The notes under the pieces were generated by a model. That model did not search any database. It had not been told where the DNA came from and saw nothing but the letters and a program-made list of their open reading frames with translations. This document shows, piece by piece, positions 1 through 8,820 of a stretch of 64,000 bases of DNA. Each line of letters begins with the position of its first letter. Position 1 is the stretch's first letter. Both the position numbers and the translations under genes were made by a program. This DNA comes from Rhizobium album (GTDB lineage Bacteria; Pseudomonadota; Alphaproteobacteria; Rhizobiales; Rhizobiaceae): assembly GCF_003122325.1 (NCBI RefSeq), contig NZ_QFBC01000002.1:372001-436000 (forward strand). Direction: 5' to 3'.

Positions 1-413
1 CAGGGATGGGTTTCGGGGGAAATGAGATCGACCGTGGGAAAGTAGGAACGGTATCCCCTGGTATCCCGGGTGAGGATGGTGTAGCCGCGGATTGCCGCAT
101 GGGCGCCGATCAGGAAATCCGGAAGAATACGGTCGTGCGCACCGCCTGACCGCCGGTATTTCCGAAAAGCGAGCCCTGCGGCGAAAGACGCCACCCAGGG
201 AATGGCTTCGCGACGAAACTCATGGATGGGCAACAACATATCCACTTCGTCGATACTGTCGTAGCGATACGAGAATTCCGCATAAATGACGGGATTGATC
301 AGGATCGGGCCGCCCCGGGCGGCGGCGAGGAGTTGCGAACGCGACCAGTGAAGCCATGCCGGATCGCGAACGGCAACATCCACCAGCACATTCGTATCGA
401 CCAGCACAGCCAT
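1..413 (-). CDS. vapC: VapC-type PIN-domain toxin (stop just outside the window)
   Basis: Toxin of a VapBC-type module; PIN-domain RNases of this family cut specific RNAs when the antitoxin is lost. From the ATG at 411-413 there are 137 codons: an N-terminus MAVLVDTNVLVDV with the first PIN aspartate, a second acidic position in NPVIYAEFSY, and a C-terminal catalytic region with HDRILPDFLIGAHA and LTRDTRGY, so the acidic active site looks intact. It begins 4 bases after the vapB stop, the usual coupled arrangement. The last two visible bases are TG at a normal PIN-protein length, so a TGA stop probably lies one base beyond the edge (inference). Confidence 0.88.
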   Translation of the reverse strand, partial: MAVLVDTNVLVDVAVRDPAWLHWSRSQLLAAARGGPILINPVIYAEFSYRYDSIDEVDMLLPIHEFRREAIPWVASFAAGLAFRKYRRSGGAHDRILPDFLIGAHAAIRGYTILTRDTRGYRSYFPTVDLISPETHP

Positions 414-417
414 GGCG

Positions 418-672
418 TCATCGATCACGCGTGATCGACATCAATGCATCGGCATCGACATCCTGATCTCCCGACCCCTCCAACCGATCGAGTGCCTCCG
501 CAAGCCGATCCAGCCGGGTACGATCTTCCACGTCCCGCGTGCTGTTCTTCGGCTCGACCACGAGCCGTCCACCGTCAATGGAAAAGACGACTTCGCTGTT
601 CGGCGCTATGCCGACAAGCTCCCGCAAGTCGCGCGGAATGGTGACCTGGCCCTTGGATGTTACCCGCATCAT
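418..672 (-). CDS. vapB: VapB-type antitoxin, AbrB/SpoVT DNA-binding domain
   Basis: 84-residue antitoxin. The N-terminal half (MRVTSKGQVTIPRDLREL) is the swapped-hairpin AbrB/SpoVT fold that binds operator DNA; the acidic C-terminal half (LDRLEGSGDQDVDADALM) is the kind of tail that wraps the PIN toxin. Two ATGs are adjacent; the second (667-669) is better spaced from the AGGAG ribosome binding site, so the protein may be 83 residues. It is expected to repress its own promoter, and a perfect dyad overlaps the -10 element just upstream. It lies 55 bp downstream of ruvC on the same strand. Confidence 0.9.
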   Translation of the reverse strand: MMRVTSKGQVTIPRDLRELVGIAPNSEVVFSIDGGRLVVEPKNSTRDVEDRTRLDRLAEALDRLEGSGDQDVDADALMSITRDR

Positions 673-685
673 CGTTCTCCTGCAC

Positions 686-719
686 GGTAAGAATTATCCT
701 TACCTTGGGAACAAGTCAA
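686..719 (-). promoter_or_regulatory. vapBC promoter with overlapping palindromic operator
   Basis: On the minus strand a -35 TTGACT (719-714) and a -10 GATAAT (698-693) are separated by 15 bp. A perfect inverted repeat GGTAAG-N7-CTTACC covers 686-704 and therefore the -10. Family knowledge says AbrB-type VapB binds such dyads to autoregulate; that this is the site is inference from position and symmetry. Confidence 0.65.
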
Positions 720-727
720 GAACAAAC

Positions 728-1240
728 CTATCCTGCGGCCGCCGCCAGCCGCAGTCTGGCGCCACCGCGATTGTGGGCGTGGCAGATGGCGATGGCCAGC
801 GCGTCGGCGGCGTCGTTGCCCTTGAATGTCGCCTTCGGCATCAGGATCTTCAGCATCATATGGATCTGCTGCTTCTCGCCGTGCCCGACGCCGATCACCG
901 CCTTCTTCACCGCATTCGGGGCATATTCGGCAACCGGCAGGCCGGCGCGGGCCGGCACCAGCATCACCACGCCGCGGGCCTGGCCGAGCTTCAGCGTCGC
1001 CACGGCGTCCTTGTTGACGAAGGTCTGTTCCACGGCCGCTTCGTCCGGCTTGTAGCTGTGCACCACGTCGGCCAGCCCGTCATGCAGCTGGCAGAGCCGC
1101 GAGGCCAGATCCATGTCGCCGTCCGACGTCACCGTGCCGGAGGCGACGAACTTCAGGGAATTTCCCAGGGCGTCGATGATTCCCCAGCCGGTGCGGCGCA
1201 ATCCGGGGTCGATACCGATGATTCGCGTGATGTTCTGCAT
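728..1240 (-). CDS. ruvC: Holliday junction resolvase RuvC
   Basis: Endonuclease that resolves Holliday junctions with RuvAB in recombinational repair. 170 residues, full family length. The four acidic metal ligands are visible: Asp11 in IGIDPG, Glu71 in VEQTFV, and Asp143 and Asp146 in GNDAADALA. The start ATG at 1238-1240 gives the expected [14 protein letters not shown]-terminus. ruvA would normally follow; here vapBC follows directly, and whether ruvAB comes after it cannot be seen. Confidence 0.97.
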   Translation of the reverse strand: MQNITRIIGIDPGLRRTGWGIIDALGNSLKFVASGTVTSDGDMDLASRLCQLHDGLADVVHSYKPDEAAVEQTFVNKDAVATLKLGQARGVVMLVPARAGLPVAEYAPNAVKKAVIGVGHGEKQQIHMMLKILMPKATFKGNDAADALAIAICHAHNRGGARLRLAAAAG

Positions 1241-1422
1241 GCTCTACCCTACCCGTCTTGCGCTTTATGTGCCAGACAAAGGTGAACAAAGCAAAAACAT
1301 CGATGCTTCCTGCACCCTGTGTTTACCCTGAATTAAGCATGCGGGCCGAACATGGCGGATATTGAAACCTGTGTCGGCCGGCCCGACGCTTGCCCGCGGC
1401 AGGTCCTGCCGGTGGAGCCCAT

Positions 1423-3750
1423 GTGCGGATCGAATACATGCAGCAACGACTCCACTCCTTGTCCTTCAAGGTGACAGCCATCTTCCTCTTGCTGACGATC
1501 GTTTCCGTCGGCGTGCTGAACGTGCTCGCCTATGTCAGCAGCAGCGGCATCTTCCAGCGCCAGGCGCTGAAATCGATGGAAAGCATCCTGGTGTTCCGCG
1601 GCGACATGCTGAAGGACCAGCTGGCGCAGCTGGAAAGCCAGGCCGTGTCGATCGCCAAGATCGAGGCGTTGCAGATGTCTATCACTTCGCTGCGCAGCGG
1701 CTGGAAAACCATCGAGAAGAATTCCGGCGATGCCGGCAAGGAACTCACCGGCGTCTTCGTCAGCGGCAACCCGAACTCCGCCGACCAGCGCGAAAAGCTG
1801 ATCAAGCCGGAAGGGCCGAGCGGCTTCTATTACTCCAGCCACGAGAAGACGCAGACCGAAGTCGCCGGCTTCCTCAAGGATTCCGCCTTCAGCGACCTGC
1901 TGATCGCCGATCTCGACGGCAACGTCATCTATTCCTACAAGAAGACCGATGCCTTTGCCCAGAACATCGCCGCCGGCGCATGGGCCGAACGCGGCATCGG
2001 CATCGCCTTCAGGACCGGCAAGGACAACACCGCGCAAGCCACGGAAGACTCGGCCCCGTCGAGCTTTTCCGGCCTGCGGGTCGAGGACGGAACGCCGGCG
2101 ATCTTCTTTGCCGTGCCGGTGATCAAGATGGGCGCGCCGAAAGGCATCGTCCTCTTCCAGGTTCGCGACGATATCATCGCCGGCATTCTCGCCAAGGGTC
2201 TGACATCGGAAAGCTCCGAACAGGCGCAGGTCATCAGCGCTGACGGGCGGGTGGTCGGACTGGACGCTGCCGGAAAGCTGGTTACCATCGACCCGGCGCC
2301 CTTCACCTTCGCGACGGACGCCTTTGCCAGCGACGCCATGACGGTTGCCGATTTCGCCCGCGCCGATGGTAAGGCCCGCAGCTATTCGCGCAAGATCGAC
2401 TACGACGGCGAAAAGCTGCTGGTCGTTGAAAGCGTCCTCGACAGCGAACTGAACGAAGGATCGTGGGAGATCGCCGGCGTGCTTGTCGTCAGTGGCCTGG
2501 CCGTGCTGGTCGCCCTGTCGCTGATTACCGGCCTTTTCGCACACCGGCTGTTTGCGCCGCTTTCGAAACTTGCCGGGCTGACCCGAGCCGTGGCCGAAGG
2601 CAAGGTGGATACGGCAGTCGGAAACCAGGAACGCAAGGACGAGATCGGCACGCTCGCCCGGGCGCTCGAGCATTTCCGCCACTCGCTGATCGAACAGCGG
2701 GAAATGGAGGCGGCCAGCGTCGAGTCCCGCCAACAGTCCGAAACGGAACGGCTGCAGCGCGCGGCCGACCGCGATGCCGAGGCGCGGCTGCTGCAGCTCG
2801 TCGTCGAAGCCCTGGACGAAGGCCTTCACAATCTCGCCGACGGCAACCTCGCCTTCCAGATCGATCGCCAGTTCCCGCCGGAACTGGAAAGCCTGCGGGT
2901 GAACTTCAACCAGGCGATGGCCACCCTCTGCGAAACGCTGTCGTCGATCGGCGGCAATTCGCTCGCCGTCCGCCAGGGATCGGAACAGATGCGCGGCGGC
3001 GCCGACCGTCTAGCCGAGCGCACCGATCGCCAGGCGTCGTCGATCACCGAGACGGTCGCCGCCATCGGCGCCATCACCCAGGCGGTGCGGGTGCAGATTT
3101 CCCGCGGCGAACAGGCCGAGAAGATCGCCGCCGAAGCCAAGCGCAACACCGAGGAATCCGGCCAGGTGATGCAGGAAACCATCTCGGCCATGGAAGCGAT
3201 CCAGACCTCGTCGAGACAGATCAACCAGATCATCAACGTCATCGACGAAATCGCCTTCCAGACCAACCTTTTGGCGCTGAATGCCGGCGTCGAGGCCGCC
3301 CGCGCCGGCGAGTCCGGCAAGGGTTTTGCCGTCGTCGCCCAGGAGGTCCGCGAACTGGCGCAACGGTCGTCGAACGCCGCCAAGGAAATCTCCGACCTCC
3401 TGCAGAAATCGACGGTGGAGGTGGAAAGCGGTGTGGCGCTGGTGGAGCGGGCCGGACAGGCGCTGACCGGCATCGGCGAGCACGTCGAGGCGATCAACGG
3501 CCGCATCCACGAGATCATGTCGTCCACCCGCGAGCAGGCAAACACCCTGCAGGCGATCGGCGGCGCCGTCTCCGAGCTCGACACCGTGACGCAGCAGAAC
3601 GCCAGCATGGTACAGGACACCACCTCGGCCATTCGCCGCCTGGCGGCGGAAGCAGGCGAGATGGACCAGCGCCTCGGCCAGTTCGTCCTGGCGAATGGCG
3701 GCCGGCAGGCCCAACCGGCAACGCCGCAGCGGTACCGTCGCGCCGGGTAA
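1423..3750 (+). CDS. Methyl-accepting chemotaxis protein with periplasmic sensor domain
   Basis: Transmembrane chemoreceptor that signals to CheA/CheW. Order (about 775 residues): TM helix ~12-36, periplasmic ligand-binding region of about 300 residues (probably double Cache), TM2 ~346-370, HAMP, a second HAMP-like linker ~460-505, then the signalling domain with the conserved hairpin tip [20 protein letters not shown]. No C-terminal CheR/CheB pentapeptide; it ends in QRYRRAG. The start is uncertain: GTG at 1423 sits 5 bases after GGTGGAG, whereas the ATG at 1438 ([12 protein letters not shown]) has no obvious ribosome binding site. A near-CtrA box lies about 90 bp upstream. Confidence 0.93.
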   Translation: MRIEYMQQRLHSLSFKVTAIFLLLTIVSVGVLNVLAYVSSSGIFQRQALKSMESILVFRGDMLKDQLAQLESQAVSIAKIEALQMSITSLRSGWKTIEKNSGDAGKELTGVFVSGNPNSADQREKLIKPEGPSGFYYSSHEKTQTEVAGFLKDSAFSDLLIADLDGNVIYSYKKTDAFAQNIAAGAWAERGIGIAFRTGKDNTAQATEDSAPSSFSGLRVEDGTPAIFFAVPVIKMGAPKGIVLFQVRDDIIAGILAKGLTSESSEQAQVISADGRVVGLDAAGKLVTIDPAPFTFATDAFASDAMTVADFARADGKARSYSRKIDYDGEKLLVVESVLDSELNEGSWEIAGVLVVSGLAVLVALSLITGLFAHRLFAPLSKLAGLTRAVAEGKVDTAVGNQERKDEIGTLARALEHFRHSLIEQREMEAASVESRQQSETERLQRAADRDAEARLLQLVVEALDEGLHNLADGNLAFQIDRQFPPELESLRVNFNQAMATLCETLSSIGGNSLAVRQGSEQMRGGADRLAERTDRQASSITETVAAIGAITQAVRVQISRGEQAEKIAAEAKRNTEESGQVMQETISAMEAIQTSSRQINQIINVIDEIAFQTNLLALNAGVEAARAGESGKGFAVVAQEVRELAQRSSNAAKEISDLLQKSTVEVESGVALVERAGQALTGIGEHVEAINGRIHEIMSSTREQANTLQAIGGAVSELDTVTQQNASMVQDTTSAIRRLAAEAGEMDQRLGQFVLANGGRQAQPATPQRYRRAG

Positions 3751-3773
3751 TTCTCTCTTCTCGCATCAAAAAG

Positions 3774-3802
3774 AAAGGCGGCCGGCAAACGAGGCCGCCT
3801 TT
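3774..3802. terminator. Bidirectional terminator between chemoreceptor and gap
   Basis: Perfect 10-bp stem (3774-3783 with 3793-3802), 9-base loop, A-rich on the left and T-rich on the right, so it can serve both convergent genes. Confidence 0.85.
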
Positions 3803-3851
3803 ACTGTTTGGTAGGCGCCGGCGAAATGCGGCGCCCCTGATCGTTCTTCGC

Positions 3852-4862
<1,011 letters not shown>

Positions 4863-4925
4863 TCTTGTCTCCCTAAAAAGCGTGTGTGCTGGGATGGAGG
4901 GGCGCCTGGGATACGCCCCTTCTCG

Positions 4926-6908
4926 TTATGCGAGCTTGGCTTCGGCAGCGGCGACGATCGCTTCCGCCGTGATGTTGAAATGTTTGTAGAGATCCTTGGC
5001 CGGACCGGAAGCACCGAAGGAATGCATGCCGACGAAGGCACCGTCCGAACCGATGATGTGATCCCAGCTCTGGCGCACCGCGGCCTCGACGGCGATCTTG
5101 ACCGATGCCGTGCCGATGATCTTCTTCTGGTAGTCTTCCGACTGGTCGTAGAACAGCTCGAAGCAGGGAACGGACACGACGCGGGTGGCGACACCCTTCT
5201 GCGCCAGCGTTTCCGCCGCCTTCAAAGCCAGCTCGACTTCCGAACCGGATGCGAAGATCGAAACCTTGGCATTGTCGGCCGGGACGAGTTCGTAGGCGCC
5301 GGTGGCGCACAGGTTCTTCGCCTCGTAGGTCTTGCGGGCCGGCGCCAGGTTCTGGCGGGTCAGCGCCAGGGCGGACGGACGATGCTTTTCTTCGAGCGCC
5401 AGCTGCCAGCACTCCGCCGTCTCGACGGCATCGGCCGGACGGAACAGCAGAAGGTTCGGGATGGCGCGCAGGGCCGACATGTGCTCGACCGGCTGGTGCG
5501 TCGGGCCGTCTTCGCCGACGCCGATGGAATCATGCGTCAGCACATGGATGACGCGGATGCCCATCAGGGCGGCCAGGCGGATCGACGGACGGCAATAGTC
5601 CGAGAAGATCATGAAGCCGCCGCCGTAGGGGATCAGGCCGCCGTGCAGCGCGATGCCGTTCATGGCAGCCGCCATGCCATGCTCGCGGATGCCCCAGTGC
5701 ATGTAGCGGCCGGAGAAATCGGTCGGGGTGATCGACTTCATCTGGCTGGTCTTGGTGTTGTTCGACGGCGTCAGGTCGGCGGAGCCGCCGATCGTTTCCG
5801 GCAGGATGCCGTTGATGACTTCCAGCGCGTCTTCCGAAGCCTTGCGGGTAGCCACCGCCGGCGGCGCATCGGCCAGCTTCTTCTTGTAGGCGTCCATGGC
5901 GGCGTCGAAGTTGCCCGGCAGATCGCCGGCGAAACGGCGGGTGAACTCGGCCTTCTTGCCGGCTTCGGTTGCCGCCAGACGGCCTTCCCAGGCCTTGTGG
6001 GCATCCTTGGAGCGCTCGCCGGCAGCCCGCCAGTCGGACAGCACGTCATCGGGAATGACGAAGGCTTCGGCTTCCCAGTTCAGCGCCTTGCGGGTGGCGG
6101 CGATTTCTTCGGCGCCGAGCGGCGAACCGTGCACCTTGTGGGTGCCGGCCTTGTTCGGCGCGCCGAAACCGATGGTGGTCTTGCAGGCGATGAAGGTCGG
6201 GCGGTCGGATTTTTGCGCCTGCTCGATGGCAGCGGCAATCGCATCCGGATCGTGGCCGTCGATCGCAATCGTGTTCCAGTGGACCGCCTTGAAGCGGGCG
6301 ATCTGGTCGGTCGAATCCGACAGGCCGACGACACCGTCGATGGTGATGTTGTTGTCGTCCCAGAACAGGACCAGCTTGTTGAGCTTGAGGTGACCGGCAA
6401 GCGCGATCGCCTCGTGGCTGATGCCTTCCATCAGGCAGCCGTCGCCACACAGGACGTAGGTGAAGTGGCTCTGCAGGTCGGAACCGAACTCCTCCTCCAG
6501 CTTGCGTTCGGCGATCGCCATGCCGACGGCATTGGCAATGCCCTGGCCGAGCGGGCCGGTGGTGGTCTCGATGCCGGACGCATGGCCGTATTCCGGATGG
6601 CCGGCGGTCTTGGAGCCGAGTTGGCGGAACTGCTTGATATCCTCGATGCCCATGTCCTCGTAGCCGGTGAGGTAGAGCAGAGAATAGATCAGCATCGAAC
6701 CGTGGCCGGCCGACAGCACGAAACGGTCGCGGTCGGGCCACAGCGGGCTCTTCGGATCGAACTTGAGGTAGCGGCTGAAGAGAACCGTCGCCACGTCGGC
6801 TGCACCCATCGGCAAGCCGGGATGACCGGAATTGGCCTTTTCAACTGCATCCATGGAAAGGAAACGGATTGCATTCGCCATCCGGTTATGTTTGTCGCGA
6901 GAGATCAT
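4926..6908 (-). CDS. tkt: Transketolase
   Basis: Thiamine-diphosphate enzyme that moves two-carbon units between sugar phosphates in the non-oxidative pentose phosphate pathway. The start at 6908 ([16 protein letters not shown]) gives 660 residues, the family norm, with GGAAAAG just upstream; the open frame extends further but without homology. Visible motifs: SGHPGLPMG, the ThDP/Mg signature CGDGCLMEG followed by DDNNITIDG, and GIREHGM for the pyrimidine domain. First gene of a probable tkt-gap operon. Confidence 0.98.
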   Translation of the reverse strand: MISRDKHNRMANAIRFLSMDAVEKANSGHPGLPMGAADVATVLFSRYLKFDPKSPLWPDRDRFVLSAGHGSMLIYSLLYLTGYEDMGIEDIKQFRQLGSKTAGHPEYGHASGIETTTGPLGQGIANAVGMAIAERKLEEEFGSDLQSHFTYVLCGDGCLMEGISHEAIALAGHLKLNKLVLFWDDNNITIDGVVGLSDSTDQIARFKAVHWNTIAIDGHDPDAIAAAIEQAQKSDRPTFIACKTTIGFGAPNKAGTHKVHGSPLGAEEIAATRKALNWEAEAFVIPDDVLSDWRAAGERSKDAHKAWEGRLAATEAGKKAEFTRRFAGDLPGNFDAAMDAYKKKLADAPPAVATRKASEDALEVINGILPETIGGSADLTPSNNTKTSQMKSITPTDFSGRYMHWGIREHGMAAAMNGIALHGGLIPYGGGFMIFSDYCRPSIRLAALMGIRVIHVLTHDSIGVGEDGPTHQPVEHMSALRAIPNLLLFRPADAVETAECWQLALEEKHRPSALALTRQNLAPARKTYEAKNLCATGAYELVPADNAKVSIFASGSEVELALKAAETLAQKGVATRVVSVPCFELFYDQSEDYQKKIIGTASVKIAVEAAVRQSWDHIIGSDGAFVGMHSFGASGPAKDLYKHFNITAEAIVAAAEAKLA

Positions 6909-6972
6909 GGCTTTTCCGCTGGTTCCGGGTGTCGGGAGATGTCCGCAAAACGAACATCCAGAAGCGTCGTGA

Positions 6973-7000
6973 TCCATAGCAGGAAGAGGAAGCAAGTCAA
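6973..7000 (-). promoter_or_regulatory. Probable sigma70-type promoter of tkt-gap
   Basis: Minus-strand TTGACT (7000-6995), 16-bp spacer, TATGGA (6978-6973), about 65 bp before the tkt start. Matched by eye only. Confidence 0.5.
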
Positions 7001-7001
7001 C

Positions 7002-7041
7002 AAATCCGGCACCCCTTCGCGGCGCAGTTGCCGGATTTTTT
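7002..7041 (+). terminator. Plus-strand terminator-like hairpin upstream of tkt
   Basis: Perfect 10-bp stem (7002-7011 with 7029-7038) running into a T tract (7036-7041) on the plus strand. No plus-strand gene ends here, so it would terminate an unknown transcript running antisense to the tkt 5' region. Confidence 0.6.
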
Positions 7042-7130
7042 AACATTTGACCACGGCAATGAACAAAAGGTCGCAGGGGCGGAACATCCGCAATTCGGCC
7101 TCATCCACAATTTACCGCCGGGCGCGACGA

Positions 7131-7158
7131 TTGACGGGCACTTGCCGGCAAGAATAAT
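7131..7158 (+). promoter_or_regulatory. Sigma70-type promoter for DUF4164-zapA
   Basis: TTGACG (7131-7136), 16-bp spacer, AATAAT (7153-7158), 68 bp before the DUF4164 start. Each hexamer differs from consensus at one position. Confidence 0.6.
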
Positions 7159-7226
7159 GTTTGGCCGACGAAATGGAGGCCGATCCGGCGATTCGTCCGT
7201 GTTTCCAGGAGCCAAGAAGACAGACA

Positions 7227-7499
7227 ATGGCAGCAGGCAAGACGGTGGAGATGGCAGTGATGGGCCTGAAGGCGGCGCTCGCCAATCTTGAAAATGCCAT
7301 CGACGTGAGATTTGAACGCGAACGTGACCAGAGCGAAGTCGATGGCGAGGTCCGGCGCGTCCACGCCGACCGTTCGCGGCTGGCGCAGGAACTCGACCAG
7401 TCGGAATTCCGTGCCAACCGGCTGGAAGAAGTCAACCGGGAGGTTTCGCGCCGCCTGGTCACGGCGATGGAAACCATCCGGGCGGTTCTCGACCGGTAA
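7227..7499 (+). CDS. DUF4164 coiled-coil protein upstream of zapA
   Basis: 90-residue protein, almost entirely helical and charged, with heptad-like spacing (QSEVDGEVRRVHADRSRL onward), so a coiled coil is likely. It matches the small DUF4164 family found immediately before zapA in rhizobia. Start chosen at the ATG preceded by AAGAAGA (MAAGKTVEMAV); the open frame extends 22 codons upstream without support. Function unknown; the position suggests a link to FtsZ-ring assembly (inference). Confidence 0.8.
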   Translation: MAAGKTVEMAVMGLKAALANLENAIDVRFERERDQSEVDGEVRRVHADRSRLAQELDQSEFRANRLEEVNREVSRRLVTAMETIRAVLDR

Positions 7500-7535
7500 C
7501 CGCCGGCAGGCCGCGGCACGAAAGGCAAATACAGC

Positions 7536-7913
7536 ATGGCGCAAGTCACCGTGATGATCGACGGCAAGGCCTACCGGATGGCCTGTGAAGAAGGCCAGGA
7601 AGACCACCTGACCGACCTGGCCGACCGCTTCGACCGTTATGTCGGCCATCTCAAGAGCCAGTTCGGCGAAATCGGCGACCTGCGCCTGACGGTCATGGCC
7701 GGCATCATGGTCATGGACGAACTGTCCGACGTCTCGCGGCGGCTGGCGAAGCTGGAAACCGAGATGAAGAACATCTCCGCGACCCGCGAGGACGACCGGG
7801 CGTCGACGGCCCGCACCGAGGAGCTTCTGGCGACGACGATCGAGGAAGTCACTGCGCGTATCCAGGGGCTGACGGCCAAGCTCACCGGCCGCCCCGGCGC
7901 CGAGTTGAATTAA
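7536..7913 (+). CDS. zapA: Cell division protein ZapA
   Basis: FtsZ-ring associated protein that promotes FtsZ protofilament bundling. 125 residues: N-terminal ZapA beta-alpha head (MAQVTVMIDGKAYRMAC, then EDHLTDLADRFDRYV) and a C-terminal coiled coil. It starts 36 bp after the DUF4164 gene, and 6S RNA begins about 50 bp after its stop, the conserved zapA-ssrS order. Confidence 0.94.
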   Translation: MAQVTVMIDGKAYRMACEEGQEDHLTDLADRFDRYVGHLKSQFGEIGDLRLTVMAGIMVMDELSDVSRRLAKLETEMKNISATREDDRASTARTEELLATTIEEVTARIQGLTAKLTGRPGAELN

Positions 7914-7960
7914 CGTCGAAGCCCTCTGGCGGATCGGCGATTTTCTTCCTATATTACCGT

Positions 7961-8138
7961 TGCGGTCTGCGCCTCTCGACAGGAAACCACAATCCCTGGG
8001 GCCATACTCGATCCATAGGGAGCTGTCCCTGACCGGGCTCGTGGGCCTGGTCACACGGCGCCCACCTACTTCTGTAGGCACCCAGGATCGTAAACATTCC
8101 ATCGGTCGTCGTGGATCGCACTTCCCTCCCCTGCCGCC
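7961..8138 (+). ncRNA. ssrS: 6S RNA
   Basis: Position (directly after zapA) and sequence fit the alphaproteobacterial 6S RNA, which binds sigma70 RNA polymerase in stationary phase and mimics an open promoter. A TATATT -10 lies at 7950-7955. The interior shows pairing CGATCC...GGATCG around a bubble, an apical stem GTGGGC...GCCCAC, and the small 3'-strand hairpin CCTAC-TTCT-GTAGG. Ends are approximate; a GCGG near the 5' end can pair with CCGC at the 3' end. In many genomes the folate cyclo-ligase gene follows directly; here a NUDIX gene starts about 30 bp later. Confidence 0.85.
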
Positions 8139-8169
8139 CCGCGCCGGCACCAGCCAACAGAGCCGACCT

Positions 8170-8724
8170 ATGATCCTGCCCTGGAAGGCTGAAAACCGCC
8201 GCACCATCCACAAGGACCGTTGGGTGGACCTCACCGCCGAGCGGGTGGTCACGGGCAACGGCGCGATCCTCGATCCCTATTATACGCTTGCCTATCCCGA
8301 CTGGGCCGTCGCCGTGGCGCTGACGCCGGACGACAGAGTGGTGATGATCCGCCAGTACCGCCATGGAACCGGCGTGATCGACCTGGAACTGCCGGGCGGC
8401 TGCGTCGATGCGGCGGATGTTTCGCCGACGGAAGCCGCGCGTAGGGAACTGCTGGAGGAGACCGGTTACGGCGCCGGTGAAGCGGAATATCTCGGGCACT
8501 TCGCCGCCAATCCGGCACTGCAGACCAACCACGTGCATGTGACGCTGCTCCGCAATGCCGAAAAGCTGGCCGAGCCCCATCTGGAACCCGGCGAAGAGAT
8601 CGCCGTGGAACTCATGTCGCTGGAAACCGTGCTGCAGCAGGTGACCGCCGGCAGCGTCACCAACTCGATGCATATCGCCGCCCTGTTCTTTGCTCTCAAA
8701 ACGCTCGGCCGCATCAGGCTCTGA
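8170..8724 (+). CDS. NUDIX hydrolase, ADP-ribose pyrophosphatase-like
   Basis: 184-residue NUDIX protein; relatives hydrolyse nucleoside diphosphates linked to another group, often ADP-ribose. The Nudix region is ELPGGCVDAADVSPTEAARR followed by ELLEETGY: the REXXEEXG core is intact, but the expected upstream Glu is Asp and the spacing has one extra residue. The ATG at 8170 (MILPWKAENRRTIH) was chosen because the longer open frame would run through the 6S RNA. A strong terminator follows. Confidence 0.88.
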   Translation: MILPWKAENRRTIHKDRWVDLTAERVVTGNGAILDPYYTLAYPDWAVAVALTPDDRVVMIRQYRHGTGVIDLELPGGCVDAADVSPTEAARRELLEETGYGAGEAEYLGHFAANPALQTNHVHVTLLRNAEKLAEPHLEPGEEIAVELMSLETVLQQVTAGSVTNSMHIAALFFALKTLGRIRL

Positions 8725-8740
8725 CCGGCAGTGCCCGGAC

Positions 8741-8776
8741 CATCCTAACGACAAAGCCCATCCTAACGACGAAGCC
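8741..8776 (+). repeat. 18-bp tandem duplication before a terminator
   Basis: Two head-to-tail copies of an 18-base unit (8741-8758 and 8759-8776) with one difference (A/G at unit position 13). The second copy supplies part of the 5' arm of the following hairpin. Confidence 0.8.
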
Positions 8777-8815
8777 CGCCCACACGATCAGTGCGGACGG
8801 GCTTCGTCGAATTTT
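8767..8815. terminator. Terminator between NUDIX gene and chemoreceptor
   Basis: Perfect 12-bp outer stem (8767-8778 with 8798-8809), further interrupted pairing inwards to a GATCA loop, followed on the plus strand by ATTTT. It can also end the convergent chemoreceptor transcript, though that side lacks a good T run. Confidence 0.85.
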
Positions 8816-8820
8816 CGGTC

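Noticed and set aside
1333-2829. 498-codon minus-strand frame opposite the first chemoreceptor
   Set aside because: Shadow of the chemoreceptor coding sequence, no ribosome binding site and no homology.
7960-8169. N-terminal extension of the NUDIX gene
   Set aside because: The frame is open but this DNA is the 6S RNA; homology begins at the ATG 8170.
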